Positions 1 through 6,181 of a stretch of DNA of 6,368 nucleotides are shown here, piece by piece; the stretch's first letter is position 1; the number at the start of each line of letters is the position of its first letter. The notes under the pieces were generated by a model. It had not been told where the DNA came from and made no database searches. It was given only the letters and a program-made list of their open reading frames with translations. The stretch covers positions 1 through 6,368 of the forward strand of contig DYRB01000183.1 of assembly GCA_020718945.1 (NCBI GenBank). The letters are read 5' to 3'. Source of the stretch: Lamprocystis purpurea (GTDB lineage: Bacteria; Pseudomonadota; Gammaproteobacteria; Chromatiales; Chromatiaceae). Position numbers and translations under genes: made by a program.

Positions 1-11
1 GCTCCCACGGT
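1..11 (-). repeat. Truncated REP-like repeat end
   Basis: The first 11 bases, gctcccacggt, are identical to the outer end of the REP-like repeat at 4656-4682 (bases 4673-4683). Read on the minus strand this gives the GTGGGAGC head typical of one large class of bacterial REP sequences. The rest of the repeat lies outside the window. Confidence 0.4.
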
Positions 12-80
12 CGGCCTCCCGGTCGAACCAACACCTAATGCAGACATAGCCTTTTATTTGGGGGGAATGGATATTGAGGG

Positions 81-108
81 CGGTCCGCACAGCGGACCCT
101 ACGCGGGG
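81..108 (+). repeat. Hairpin repeat copy A
   Basis: This is a perfect 7-bp stem, ggtccgc (82-88) and gcggacc (92-98), around the loop aca, followed by a ctacg-cgggg tail. The tail and stem recur in copies B and C, so this is a repeat family and not a chance palindrome. Confidence 0.7.
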
Positions 109-134
109 CCGCAGTGCGAACCGCGGGTCCGTGT

Positions 135-159
135 CCCCGTAGGGTCCGCTGCGCGGACC
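135..159 (-). repeat. Hairpin repeat copy B, inverted
   Basis: The perfect stem is ggtccgc (143-149) and gcggacc (153-159) with a tgc loop. The ccccgtag block at 135-142 is the reverse complement of the tail that follows copies A and C, so this copy is inverted relative to them. Confidence 0.7.
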
Positions 160-205
160 AGGGTCATTTCCAAATCGGCAGGGCTGTGGTCTGGGGCCAG
201 GGCTT

Positions 206-230
206 CGGTCCACACAGCGGACCTACGGGG
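206..230 (+). repeat. Hairpin repeat copy C
   Basis: The stem is ggtccac (207-213) and gcggacc (217-223) with an aca loop and one mismatched pair, followed by tacgggg. It has the same orientation as copy A. The one stem mismatch and a missing c before the tail make it the most diverged of the three. Confidence 0.65.
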
Positions 231-258
231 CTGGCCGACCGGAGACCAGCGCTCCCAC
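230..258 (-). repeat. REP-like hairpin variant
   Basis: On the minus strand this reads GTGGGAGC followed by a stem-loop with arms gctgg (246-250 reversed) and ccagc (230-234 reversed). The GTGGGAGC head followed by an imperfect hairpin is the same arrangement as the pair upstream of ubiE (4590-4616 and 4656-4682), but the stem sequence differs. It abuts hairpin copy C directly. Confidence 0.45.
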
Positions 259-294
259 CCCGGGACCCTTGTCATCCTGCCGGTGGCAGCCTAT

Positions 295-2379
295 CTACAG
301 GGCCGAGGTGGGATAGGGCCCCAGGTCCCAACGGTCCTCGTTGCCGCGCTGCCAGACCATGCGGTGGAGCTGGGTCAGGGAGTATTGGTCGCCCGCCAGG
401 GCATTGCGCTCCTGCCGGCTCAGGGCCTCGGGGCCCTGGGCCAGGCAGCGCAGGCGCAGCTCCGCCAGAGCGGCGGCGGTGGCCGGGGGGTGGCGGCGAT
501 GGCGTGCCAGGGCGGCGTGCAGGCGGTTACGGCGCGGGTCTACCACAGCCTGCTCGAAGGCCTTGCCATGGGGGGTCTGGTCGGCCCCGGTCAGCCAGTC
601 GGACTGCTGGACGCTCTTCAAGACCTCCGGCGGATCGACCTCCTCAGGGGTGAGCAGCAGGCCCCGGGCGCGCAGCCAGGCACCGATCTGGGCGTCGCTC
701 AACAGCACCGAGATGGCCGGACCGAGCAGGAGCGGGACGGACACCGGCAGGGTCCAGAGGACGAAGTTGCCGCCGATCCAGATGGACACGCCGATCCAGA
801 TCAGGGCCATGAGGGTCCCGGTGCCGTGCTGGTACCAGGCCTCGGACCAACTGGTGCGGCCGTCATCGCGGCGCTGACCGGCCCAGCTCACCTTCCAGCC
901 GAGCAGGGCCCCCAGTACCGAGACGCTGTGACTGAACATGCGCATGGGGGCCAGGAATACGGACATGACCGATTCCAGCAGGATACCGCCGATGACACTG
1001 CGCACCCCGCCGAAGCCGCGCCGGTCCTTGCGGTCCATGAGGACCAGCAGGCCGCTGAGGATCTTGGGGGTGAACAGCAGGAACAGGGTCGAGATGAGCA
1101 GCAGGAAGGCCGAGTCCGGGTGCCACTCAGGCCACACCGGATAGGGGTTGTAGGGCTCCGGGAAATAGTTGACGTCGCCGTGGCGGATCTGGGCGTATTC
1201 CACGGTGCCGAGCACCAGGAACAGCAGCCACAGGGGCGAGGAGACGTAGCTCATGACCCCCTTGGCGAAGCTCAGGCGGTGGACGAAGCGTAGCCCGGGC
1301 AGGAACAGCAGGCGCAGGTGCTGGAGGTTGCCCTCGGCCCAGCGGCGGTCGCGCTTGAGGTCGTCCACCAGGCTCGGCGGGGTCTCCTCGTAGCTCCCTG
1401 CCATCCTGGGCATGATCCAGATCTCGTGGCCGGCACGCCCGAGCAGGGCCGCCTCGACGAAGTCGTGGCTGAGTATGCCCCCGGTCAGGGGGCCTAGGCC
1501 GCGCAGCTTCGGAAGCGCGCAATGGCGCACGAAGGGCTCGATGCGCAGTATGGCGTTGTGGCCCCAGAAGGTGGCATCGCCCATCTGGGTGCGCGCCAGG
1601 CCGCGCAGGAACAGCGGGCCGTACATGCGGTTGGCGAACTGCTGGATGCGGGCATAGAAGGTCTGGCCATCGATGACCCGGGGGGCGGTCTGCAACAGGG
1701 CGACCTCGCCGTGGCGCTCCATGGTCTGGACCATGGCCACCAGGGTCTCGCCGTCCATGAGGCTGTCGGCGTCCAGCACGATCATGTAGCGGAAGCCCTT
1801 GCCCCAGCGGCGCAGGAAGTCGGCCACGTTGCCGCTCTTGCGGTTGAGGTTCAGGGTGCGGCGGCGGTAGCGCAGCCGGCCCCGGGCCCCCAGGCGGCGG
1901 CACAGGCGCTGCCAGGCCTCCTGTTCGCGCAGCCAGACCTCCGGGTCGCGGGAGTCCGACAGGATGAAGAACTCGAATGCCTCCAGGTGTCCGGTGGCGG
2001 CCACGGACTGGAATATGGCCTCGATCCCGGCGGCCACCCGTACCACTTCCTCGTGGTAGATGGGGATCAGCACCGCGGTCTTGCCCAGGGGGGTGGCGGC
2101 CAGTGCCTCGGGGCTGTCCCAAGCGGAGATGTGTACCGGGTCGCCGCCCCTCAGCCGGTCCCAGAGACCGAACATGCCTGTCCAGAAGCCCGCCGACACC
2201 CAGGCGAACAGCAGGCCGAAGACCCCTGCGGTGGCCAGTTCCAGGGGCTTGTCGCCGTGGTAGGGCAGCAGCCATAGGGCGTAATGGGTGGCCAGGGCGG
2301 TCTGGATCAGGACCATACTCAGGCCGAACCCGCGCCGGAAGTGGGCGTGGGCCCGCCAGTTGGCGTAGCGCTTGCTCAT
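295..2379 (-). CDS. opgH: Glucans biosynthesis glucosyltransferase OpgH (MdoH), short N-terminal form
   Basis: This inner-membrane family 2 glycosyltransferase builds the beta-1,2-linked glucose backbone of osmoregulated periplasmic glucans from UDP-glucose. Two hydrophobic segments (about 18-38 and 50-71, with the family-typical WVSAGFW at 60-66) precede the cytoplasmic catalytic domain. That domain contains the nucleotide-sugar DAD motif at 203-205, SHDFVEA at 304-310 and RDRRW at 343-347. Further membrane segments lie near 375-395, 422-445, 463-485 and 520-560. At 694 residues it is about 150 shorter than E. coli OpgH (847). Nearly all of the cytoplasmic region before the first membrane segment is missing, and the C-terminal tail is slightly shorter. 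The ATG sits in an ATGA overlap with the upstream small gene and has no clear Shine-Dalgarno sequence, which suggests translational coupling. The identification rests on long stretches of recognisable similarity and on the adjacent opgG. Confidence 0.96.
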   Translation of the reverse strand: MSKRYANWRAHAHFRRGFGLSMVLIQTALATHYALWLLPYHGDKPLELATAGVFGLLFAWVSAGFWTGMFGLWDRLRGGDPVHISAWDSPEALAATPLGKTAVLIPIYHEEVVRVAAGIEAIFQSVAATGHLEAFEFFILSDSRDPEVWLREQEAWQRLCRRLGARGRLRYRRRTLNLNRKSGNVADFLRRWGKGFRYMIVLDADSLMDGETLVAMVQTMERHGEVALLQTAPRVIDGQTFYARIQQFANRMYGPLFLRGLARTQMGDATFWGHNAILRIEPFVRHCALPKLRGLGPLTGGILSHDFVEAALLGRAGHEIWIMPRMAGSYEETPPSLVDDLKRDRRWAEGNLQHLRLLFLPGLRFVHRLSFAKGVMSYVSSPLWLLFLVLGTVEYAQIRHGDVNYFPEPYNPYPVWPEWHPDSAFLLLISTLFLLFTPKILSGLLVLMDRKDRRGFGGVRSVIGGILLESVMSVFLAPMRMFSHSVSVLGALLGWKVSWAGQRRDDGRTSWSEAWYQHGTGTLMALIWIGVSIWIGGNFVLWTLPVSVPLLLGPAISVLLSDAQIGAWLRARGLLLTPEEVDPPEVLKSVQQSDWLTGADQTPHGKAFEQAVVDPRRNRLHAALARHRRHPPATAAALAELRLRCLAQGPEALSRQERNALAGDQYSLTQLHRMVWQRGNEDRWDLGPYPTSAL

Positions 2380-2774
2380 GATGGGGACTTCGTCGGGATA
2401 CGGGCTATGACCCGGCGGTGGCGCCAGGGACCGCGCCCGGCGCGCCGCTCCGGGGCCATGGTCTGGCGGCAGGGGCTTGGGTGGGCGAACTCGGCCAGGT
2501 GGGCCAGATCGTCGCAGGGGCCGGCGGCGGTCTGGGTCTCCCGGTGCTGGGCGAGCCAGGTGCTCAGGGCGTCCATGGCCGCTGGGGTCAGGTGTCCGCC
2601 CTCGGCCAGGGTGGACTCCATGGCCCGGTCCAGCAGTTCCAGGGTGATGCGCCCGCGCTCGCAGGCCTCCACCCCGAGCATCTCCAGGTAACGCCAGATG
2701 CGGTTGCAGGCCCTGGGCAGGTCGTCGGGACAGGCCCGCGGGACCTGAGTATCACCGACCCTGTCAGTGTCCAC
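2376..2774 (-). CDS. Uncharacterised 132-residue protein between opgG and opgH
   Basis: I do not recognise this protein. It starts with GTG one base after the opgG stop, with GAGAGG seven bases upstream as a good ribosome-binding site. It ends in a 4-base ATGA overlap with opgH, so it is embedded in the operon and probably translated with it. Codon use (CTG, GCC, GAC, CGC) matches its neighbours, which supports it as a real gene. There is no signal peptide or membrane segment, so it should be cytoplasmic. The middle (about 25-75) looks helical and acidic to neutral. The last 30 residues are rich in Arg and Pro and strongly basic, a possible contact with membrane or nucleic acid. Four cysteines occur (14, 23, 39 and 85, plus one near 102), with no obvious metal motif. 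A link with OpgH is inferred from position only. Confidence 0.8.
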   Translation of the reverse strand: MDTDRVGDTQVPRACPDDLPRACNRIWRYLEMLGVEACERGRITLELLDRAMESTLAEGGHLTPAAMDALSTWLAQHRETQTAAGPCDDLAHLAEFAHPSPCRQTMAPERRAGRGPWRHRRVIARIPTKSPS

Positions 2775-2775
2775 C

Positions 2776-4293
2776 TCAGGGCCTCTCGACCCTGTAGGTC
2801 CAGGTCTCGGTGAGGCTGGCGTTGTCCTTTTTGAGGAAGGCGCGCATCTCCAGGGGCTTGTCCTTGGGCGGCCTGACCAGCAGGGACAGGCGCCAGCCCT
2901 TGTTCTCCGGCACCGGGAAGACGGTCTGATGGATCAGTTCGGCCCCCTCGCTGACATTGACCACGGCGGTGACCGGGGCGTTGGCCGGCAGGTCGGGCAG
3001 GTCGCCCCCGGTAAAGTCCGCCAGGACCCGTACCGTGCCCTCCACGTTGCCGCCGCCGATCACATCGCCGGCGCCCACATAGGTGGCACTGGCAAAGCCG
3101 CCGCTGTGGGTTGGGGTGCGGGCGCCGCCGATCTGTACCTCGTAGGCGAGGTCGATGCGGGTGCCCGGCTTCACCGGCTCCTTGGGGGTCCAGAAGGCGA
3201 CGATGTTGTCGTTGCTCTCTGCGTCGGTGGGGATCTCCACCAGGATGACATGGCCTTCGCCCCAGTCGCCCTTGGGGACTATCCAGGCGTTGGGCCGGTT
3301 CTGGTAGTGGGCCTCCGGGTCCTCGTAGCTGGAGAAGCGCCGGTCGCGCTGGATCAGCCCGAAGCCGCGCGGGTTGGTCACGGCAAAGTAGCTGTGGCTC
3401 AGGCGCTTGGGGTTGGCGATGGGACGCCAGACGAGCTCGCCGGTGCCAGTCTCAATGGCCAAACCATCGGAGTCGTGGACCTCTGGGCGCCAGTGACCGA
3501 CGGGTCTGTCGGTGTTCTCGCCGTGGTAGAACATGCTGGTCAAGGGGGCCAGACCGACCTGATCCACCGCCTTGCGGAAGAACAGGCTGGCCTCGACCTG
3601 CATGACCAGGGGTTCGCCCGGGGTGGCCACGAAGCGGTAGGCCCCGGTGACGCTCTTGCTGTCCAGCAGGCCGTAGAAGGTCATCTGGGTGGCGTCCGGG
3701 GCCGGCTTGACCAGCCAGAAGCGGCGGAACAGGGGGAACTCCTCGCCCACCGGCAGCCCGGTGTTGAGCGCCAGGCCACGCCCGGACAGGCCGAAGCTCT
3801 CTTCGGTCCCGACCCCACGGAAATAGCTGGCCCCGGCGAAGCTCAGGAACTGGTTCTGGACATCCGGGGCGGTGAGCGGGAAGGTGAGGTTGATGCCCGC
3901 GTAGCCCAGGTCGTTGGGGATGTCCTGGGCCAGCTTGGGCGGGTAGTCGAACCAGGACTTCTCGAAGGCCAGCGGGGTCACGGTCTCACCGTCCACCACC
4001 AGCACGTCCACCGCGTTGCGGAAGAAGAGCCCGGGGTGGAAGAACATCATCTGAAACTTGGACCCGTCGCCGCGCCACAGGCTCTGGTCCGGCCGGAAGC
4101 GGATGGACTGGAACTGGTCGTAGGGCATGTTGACCAGCAGTTCCGGGACCGGGGCGGGCGGGTCGAAGGGCTTGGCGGCCAGGGCCTCGGCCTCTTGGAT
4201 CACGTTTGCCAGGGCGAACTCCGCCTGCGCCGGGGCGCCGAACAGCAGGAGCGAGACCGCAAGGGGGGCGAGGGACGGGCGCAGCGACTGCAT
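2776..4293 (-). CDS. opgG: Periplasmic glucans biosynthesis protein OpgG (MdoG)
   Basis: This periplasmic protein is required with OpgH for making osmoregulated periplasmic glucans. Family members (OpgG/OpgD, Pfam MdoG) have been assigned beta-1,2-glucanase-type activity (glycoside hydrolase family GH186). A Sec signal peptide spans residues 1-24, with a hydrophobic core LAVSLLLFGA and an AQA cleavage site. The mature part shows conserved blocks: FRNAVDV (91-97), SYFRGVG (156-162), GLSGRGLALNT (168-178), APLTSMF (249-255), RPEVHDSDGL (269-278), NPRGFGLIQRDR (307-318) and NDNIVAFW (361-368). The last block probably holds the catalytic aspartate, by analogy with E. coli. The length of 505 residues matches E. 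coli OpgG (511). The ATG at 4293 is preceded by GAGG at five-base spacing. Adjacency to opgH favours OpgG over its paralogue OpgD. It is the first gene of the operon. Confidence 0.95.
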   Translation of the reverse strand: MQSLRPSLAPLAVSLLLFGAPAQAEFALANVIQEAEALAAKPFDPPAPVPELLVNMPYDQFQSIRFRPDQSLWRGDGSKFQMMFFHPGLFFRNAVDVLVVDGETVTPLAFEKSWFDYPPKLAQDIPNDLGYAGINLTFPLTAPDVQNQFLSFAGASYFRGVGTEESFGLSGRGLALNTGLPVGEEFPLFRRFWLVKPAPDATQMTFYGLLDSKSVTGAYRFVATPGEPLVMQVEASLFFRKAVDQVGLAPLTSMFYHGENTDRPVGHWRPEVHDSDGLAIETGTGELVWRPIANPKRLSHSYFAVTNPRGFGLIQRDRRFSSYEDPEAHYQNRPNAWIVPKGDWGEGHVILVEIPTDAESNDNIVAFWTPKEPVKPGTRIDLAYEVQIGGARTPTHSGGFASATYVGAGDVIGGGNVEGTVRVLADFTGGDLPDLPANAPVTAVVNVSEGAELIHQTVFPVPENKGWRLSLLVRPPKDKPLEMRAFLKKDNASLTETWTYRVERP

Positions 4294-4491
4294 GGGGACC
4301 TCGAGTCAGGGGGATCGCCGGGGCTTGTGCCGGGACACGCCAAGGGTGTGGAAGCGCAGGGCCGGCACCAGGGGGCACAGGCCCCAACGACAGCGGCGGC
4401 CGGATGCGGCCCTATGCGACTGGACCTGCGGGAAGGCCGCCCCGGCCGCACGCGGTGCGGGGCAAGGCCAGGCCAAGCCTGAACCGGGCCT

Positions 4492-4519
4492 AGTATAAGG
4501 AAACCCTTAAGGGGCGCAA
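4492..4519 (-). promoter_or_regulatory. Candidate sigma70 promoter for the opgG operon
   Basis: On the minus strand, TATACT (4492-4497, five of six matches to the -10 consensus) lies 16 bases downstream of TTGCGC (4514-4519, only TTG matching the -35). It is the most AT-rich patch in this intergenic region and points toward opgG. Transcription would start near 4485. The -35 is weak, so an activator or a different start is possible. Confidence 0.35.
4504..4513. promoter_or_regulatory. Palindrome CCCTTAAGGG in the opg promoter spacer
   Basis: This perfect 10-bp palindrome falls wholly between the candidate -35 and -10 elements of the opg promoter. A regulator bound there would contact or block RNA polymerase. 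No regulator is known from the sequence, and a 10-bp palindrome can arise by chance. Confidence 0.2.
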
Positions 4520-4589
4520 GTCGCCGGGTCCGGCCCCAGGCCGGCCGGCGGCGCCCCAGCAATTTCAAATTTGGCGGCTAGATCGGTGC

Positions 4590-4616
4590 CCGTGGGAGCG
4601 GCGCCTCGCCGCGACC
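4590..4616 (+). repeat. REP-like repeat, forward copy
   Basis: The 27-base unit begins ccGTGGGAGC and continues into the imperfect hairpin ggcgcctcgccgcgacc. The head plus short GC-rich hairpin resembles the REP sequences mobilised by RAYT (Y1-type) transposases, of which the Pseudomonas GTGGGAGC repeats are a well-known example. It pairs with the inverted copy 40 bases downstream. Confidence 0.65.
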
Positions 4617-4655
4617 CAGTAGTTTGGTGGCCACCGGGCTCGCTGCGCCTCGCCC

Positions 4656-4682
4656 GGTCGCGCCGAGGCGGCGCTCCCACGG
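4656..4682 (-). repeat. REP-like repeat, inverted copy
   Basis: The reverse complement matches the forward copy at 4590-4616 at 25 of 27 positions. The two differences (positions 12 and 20 of the unit) are complementary changes on opposite sides of the hairpin stem, so base pairing is preserved. Two REPs in opposite orientation make a BIME-like pair that could form one long hairpin. Confidence 0.65.
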
Positions 4683-4769
4683 TGCTTCTGGACGCGATGT
4701 TGAACATTGGGCTCAAATTTGGAATTGCCGGCGGCGCCCGGCGGCGGCCCAGGGCGGGGGCGACTCGTG

Positions 4770-4775
4770 TAAAAT
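4770..4775 (+). promoter_or_regulatory. Candidate -10 element for ubiE
   Basis: TAAAAT (five of six matches to TATAAT) lies 27 bases before the ubiE ATG. No recognisable -35 is present at 16-18 base spacing, where the DNA is the GC-rich edge of the repeat. Transcription would start near 4782, leaving a leader of about 20 bases that includes the ribosome-binding site GGGAGG at 4789-4794. Confidence 0.3.
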
Positions 4776-4802
4776 CCGCCCACTCAACGGGAGGCCCTAT
4801 CC

Positions 4803-5552
4803 ATGTCCGACGACAACACCACCCACTTCGGCTTCCGCAAGGTCCCGGTCGAGGAGAAGGCCAGCCACGTCAAGGCGGTGTTCGATTCCGTCGCCTCCCG
4901 CTACGACGTCATGAATGACCTTATGTCGCTGGGCATCCATCGCCTGTGGAAGCGCCAGGCGGTGGCCCTGGCCGGGGTGCGGCGGGGCCAGCGGGTCCTG
5001 GACCTGGCCGCCGGGACCGGCGACCTGGCCCAGCGCTTTTCCGGCATCGTCGGGCCGGAGGGCGAGGTGGTCATGTCCGACATCAACGCCGCCATGCTGG
5101 GCCAGGGGCGCTCGCGCCTGACCGATCTGGGCCTGGTGGGCAATCTGCATTACACCCTGGCCAACGCCGAGGCCCTGCCCCTGGCGAGCGACCGCTTCGA
5201 CTGCGTCACCATCGGTTTTGGGCTGCGCAACCTGACCCACAAGCAGCGCGCCCTGGACGAGATGTACCGGGTCCTGCGCCCGGGCGGTCGGGCCCTGATC
5301 CTGGAGTTCTCCCACCCCACCAGCACCGTCCTGCAGAAGGTCTACGACCTGTATTCCTTCAACGTCCTGCCAACCCTGGGCAAGCTGGTGGCCGACGATG
5401 CCGACAGCTACCGCTACCTGGCCGAGTCCATCCGCATGCACCCGGACCAGGAGACCCTGAGCGCCATGATGGAGGCCGCCGGTTTCGAGCGCTGCGACTG
5501 GTTCAACCTCACCGGCGGCATAGTCGCCATACACCGCGGGTTCAAGCTGTGA
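4803..5552 (+). CDS. ubiE: Ubiquinone/menaquinone C-methyltransferase UbiE
   Basis: UbiE is an S-adenosylmethionine-dependent enzyme that C-methylates 2-polyprenyl-6-methoxy-1,4-benzoquinol in ubiquinone synthesis and demethylmenaquinol in menaquinone synthesis. The class I methyltransferase motif [11 protein letters not shown] is at 65-75, and the acidic ribose-binding residue is in MSDINAAML (D93). The family signature [17 protein letters not shown] is at 34-50, GFGLRNL at 138-144 and RVLRPGG at 156-162. The conserved N-terminal FGFRKVP block (9-15) fixes the start. That start has GGGAGG eight bases upstream. The length of 249 residues matches E. coli UbiE (251). It is the first gene of the ubi operon, divergent from opgG, and is translationally coupled to ubiJ by a 4-base overlap. 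Whether this organism uses menaquinone as well cannot be told from the window. Confidence 0.97.
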   Translation: MSDDNTTHFGFRKVPVEEKASHVKAVFDSVASRYDVMNDLMSLGIHRLWKRQAVALAGVRRGQRVLDLAAGTGDLAQRFSGIVGPEGEVVMSDINAAMLGQGRSRLTDLGLVGNLHYTLANAEALPLASDRFDCVTIGFGLRNLTHKQRALDEMYRVLRPGGRALILEFSHPTSTVLQKVYDLYSFNVLPTLGKLVADDADSYRYLAESIRMHPDQETLSAMMEAAGFERCDWFNLTGGIVAIHRGFKL

Positions 5553-6181
5553 GCACGCCGCCCCTTGTCATCCCGGACGCCGCCCTGGCGGCCCTGGAGG
5601 CGGTGCTCAACCGCTACATCGCCCTGGACCCGGAGGGTGCCGCGCGCCTGGCCCGGCTCCAGGGGCGGTTGATCTGTATCGAACTGGAGGGCTTCGGGGC
5701 CCGTATCTACGTGCTCCCGGGGGCCTCGGACCTACAACTCTTCGGTGCCTACGAGGGCGAACCGGACTGCCTGATGCGCGGCTCCCCCCTGGCCCTGGCG
5801 CGCATGGGCCTGGCGGAGCGCAAGGAGGACGGGCTCTTCGCCGGGGAGGTGCAGGTCGAGGGCGACACCGGCCTGGCCCAGGAATTCGGCGCCTTCCTAT
5901 CCGGGCTGTCGGTGGACTGGGAGGAGCAGTTCTCCCGCCTGGTCGGCGACCCGGTGGCCCATGGGGTCGGCGAGGGGCTGCGCTCGGCGGGGCGCTGGGG
6001 ACGGGCGTCCGCCGACACCCTGACCCAGGACCTTAAAGAGTATCTCCAGGAAGAGGCGCGCATCCTGCCCACCCAATACGAGGTCCAGACCTTCCTCGAC
6101 CGGGTGGACACAGTGCGCGACGACGTGGAGCGCCTGGCCGCGCGCATCGAGCGGCTGGCGCAGAAAGGCGTCCGCAAATGA
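5549..6181 (+). CDS. ubiJ: Ubiquinone biosynthesis accessory factor UbiJ (SCP2 domain)
   Basis: UbiJ is a non-catalytic lipid-binding factor that, with UbiK, supports the late ubiquinone-synthesis complex. The frame stays open far upstream, inside ubiE, but the start is best placed at GTG 5549. That codon overlaps the ubiE stop as GTGA and gives 210 residues, close to E. coli UbiJ (201). No strong ribosome-binding site precedes it, consistent with coupling to ubiE. An SCP2-like domain covers about 12-115 and includes [11 protein letters not shown] (45-55) and the conserved GEVQVEGD (99-106). The C-terminal third is helical, with a heptad-like coiled coil from about 176 to 206. The stop codon and the last three codons lie inside an inverted-repeat element (6172-6295), so the extreme C-terminus was probably shaped by its insertion. 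Confidence 0.93.
   Translation: MSTPPLVIPDAALAALEAVLNRYIALDPEGAARLARLQGRLICIELEGFGARIYVLPGASDLQLFGAYEGEPDCLMRGSPLALARMGLAERKEDGLFAGEVQVEGDTGLAQEFGAFLSGLSVDWEEQFSRLVGDPVAHGVGEGLRSAGRWGRASADTLTQDLKEYLQEEARILPTQYEVQTFLDRVDTVRDDVERLAARIERLAQKGVRK

Larger units (their letters stand above)
1..294. other. Non-coding repeat-rich region downstream of opgH
   Basis: No convincing gene lies here. Open frames crossing it run antisense into opgH and show no protein-like composition. The stretch holds a truncated REP-like end at 1-11, three related hairpins between 81 and 230, and a further REP-like hairpin at 230-258. Positions 40-80 are more AT-rich, and I see nothing recognisable in them. The region follows the opgH stop codon (TAG, minus strand, 295-297), so the hairpins could act as the 3' end or a transcript-stabilising structure of the opg operon; that role is inferred. 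Confidence 0.7.
4559..4728. repeat. Nested inverted-repeat element upstream of ubiE
   Basis: The outer arms gcaatttcaaatttg (4559-4573) and caaatttggaattgc (4714-4728) are inverted copies matching at 14 of 15 positions, and are conspicuously AT-rich for this DNA. They enclose the two REP-like repeats at 4590-4616 and 4656-4682. The outer arms have the look of the ends of a small non-autonomous mobile element of about 170 bases. No flanking target duplication is evident, and no gene lies inside. An 11-bp palindrome, atgttgaacat, sits at 4697-4707. Confidence 0.55.
4294..4802. other. Divergent intergenic region between opgG and ubiE
   Basis: This 509-base stretch contains no supportable gene; its short open frames are GC-driven and lack ribosome-binding sites. 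The opgG-proximal part (4294-4490) would be a leader of roughly 190 bases if the promoter at 4492-4519 is used. It contains a perfect 6-bp-stem hairpin, ccgcac-gcg-gtgcgg, at 4446-4460. Positions 4559-4728 hold a nested inverted-repeat structure. The last 60 bases carry the putative start signals of ubiE. Confidence 0.75.

Noticed and set aside
1..258. CRISPR array
   Set aside because: The hairpin copies alternate in orientation, are unevenly spaced and are diverged, unlike CRISPR direct repeats with uniform spacers; there are no cas genes.
277..289. Possible rho-independent terminator just after opgH (ctgcc-ggt-ggcag)
   Set aside because: The stem is only five pairs and is not followed by a T-run on the minus strand; the repeats further on are at least as likely to mark the transcript end.
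58..1293. 411-residue open frame on the plus strand
   Set aside because: It is antisense to opgH for most of its length, with low-complexity Gly/Gln/Ala-rich translation typical of the opposite strand of GC-rich genes and no ribosome-binding site or recognisable domain.
1127..2275. 382-residue minus-strand frame within opgH
   Set aside because: It is an Arg/Pro/Gly-rich alternate frame of opgH, produced by high GC content.
2767..4482. 571-residue open frame on the plus strand
   Set aside because: It is the antisense shadow of opgG, which is unmistakable on the minus strand; the translation is a biased Gly/Val/Gln/His mix with no domain.
4294..4490. Riboswitch in the opgG leader
   Set aside because: Only simple GC-rich hairpins are visible; no known riboswitch core could be recognised.
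4507..4783. Small minus-strand frames upstream of ubiE
   Set aside because: They read through the repeat structure, have no ribosome-binding site and have Arg/Pro-rich composition.
4946..5548. N-terminal extension of the ubiJ frame inside ubiE
   Set aside because: The frame is open there, but the translation is a Pro/Gly/Arg-rich shadow of ubiE. UbiJ similarity begins only after the GTG at 5549.
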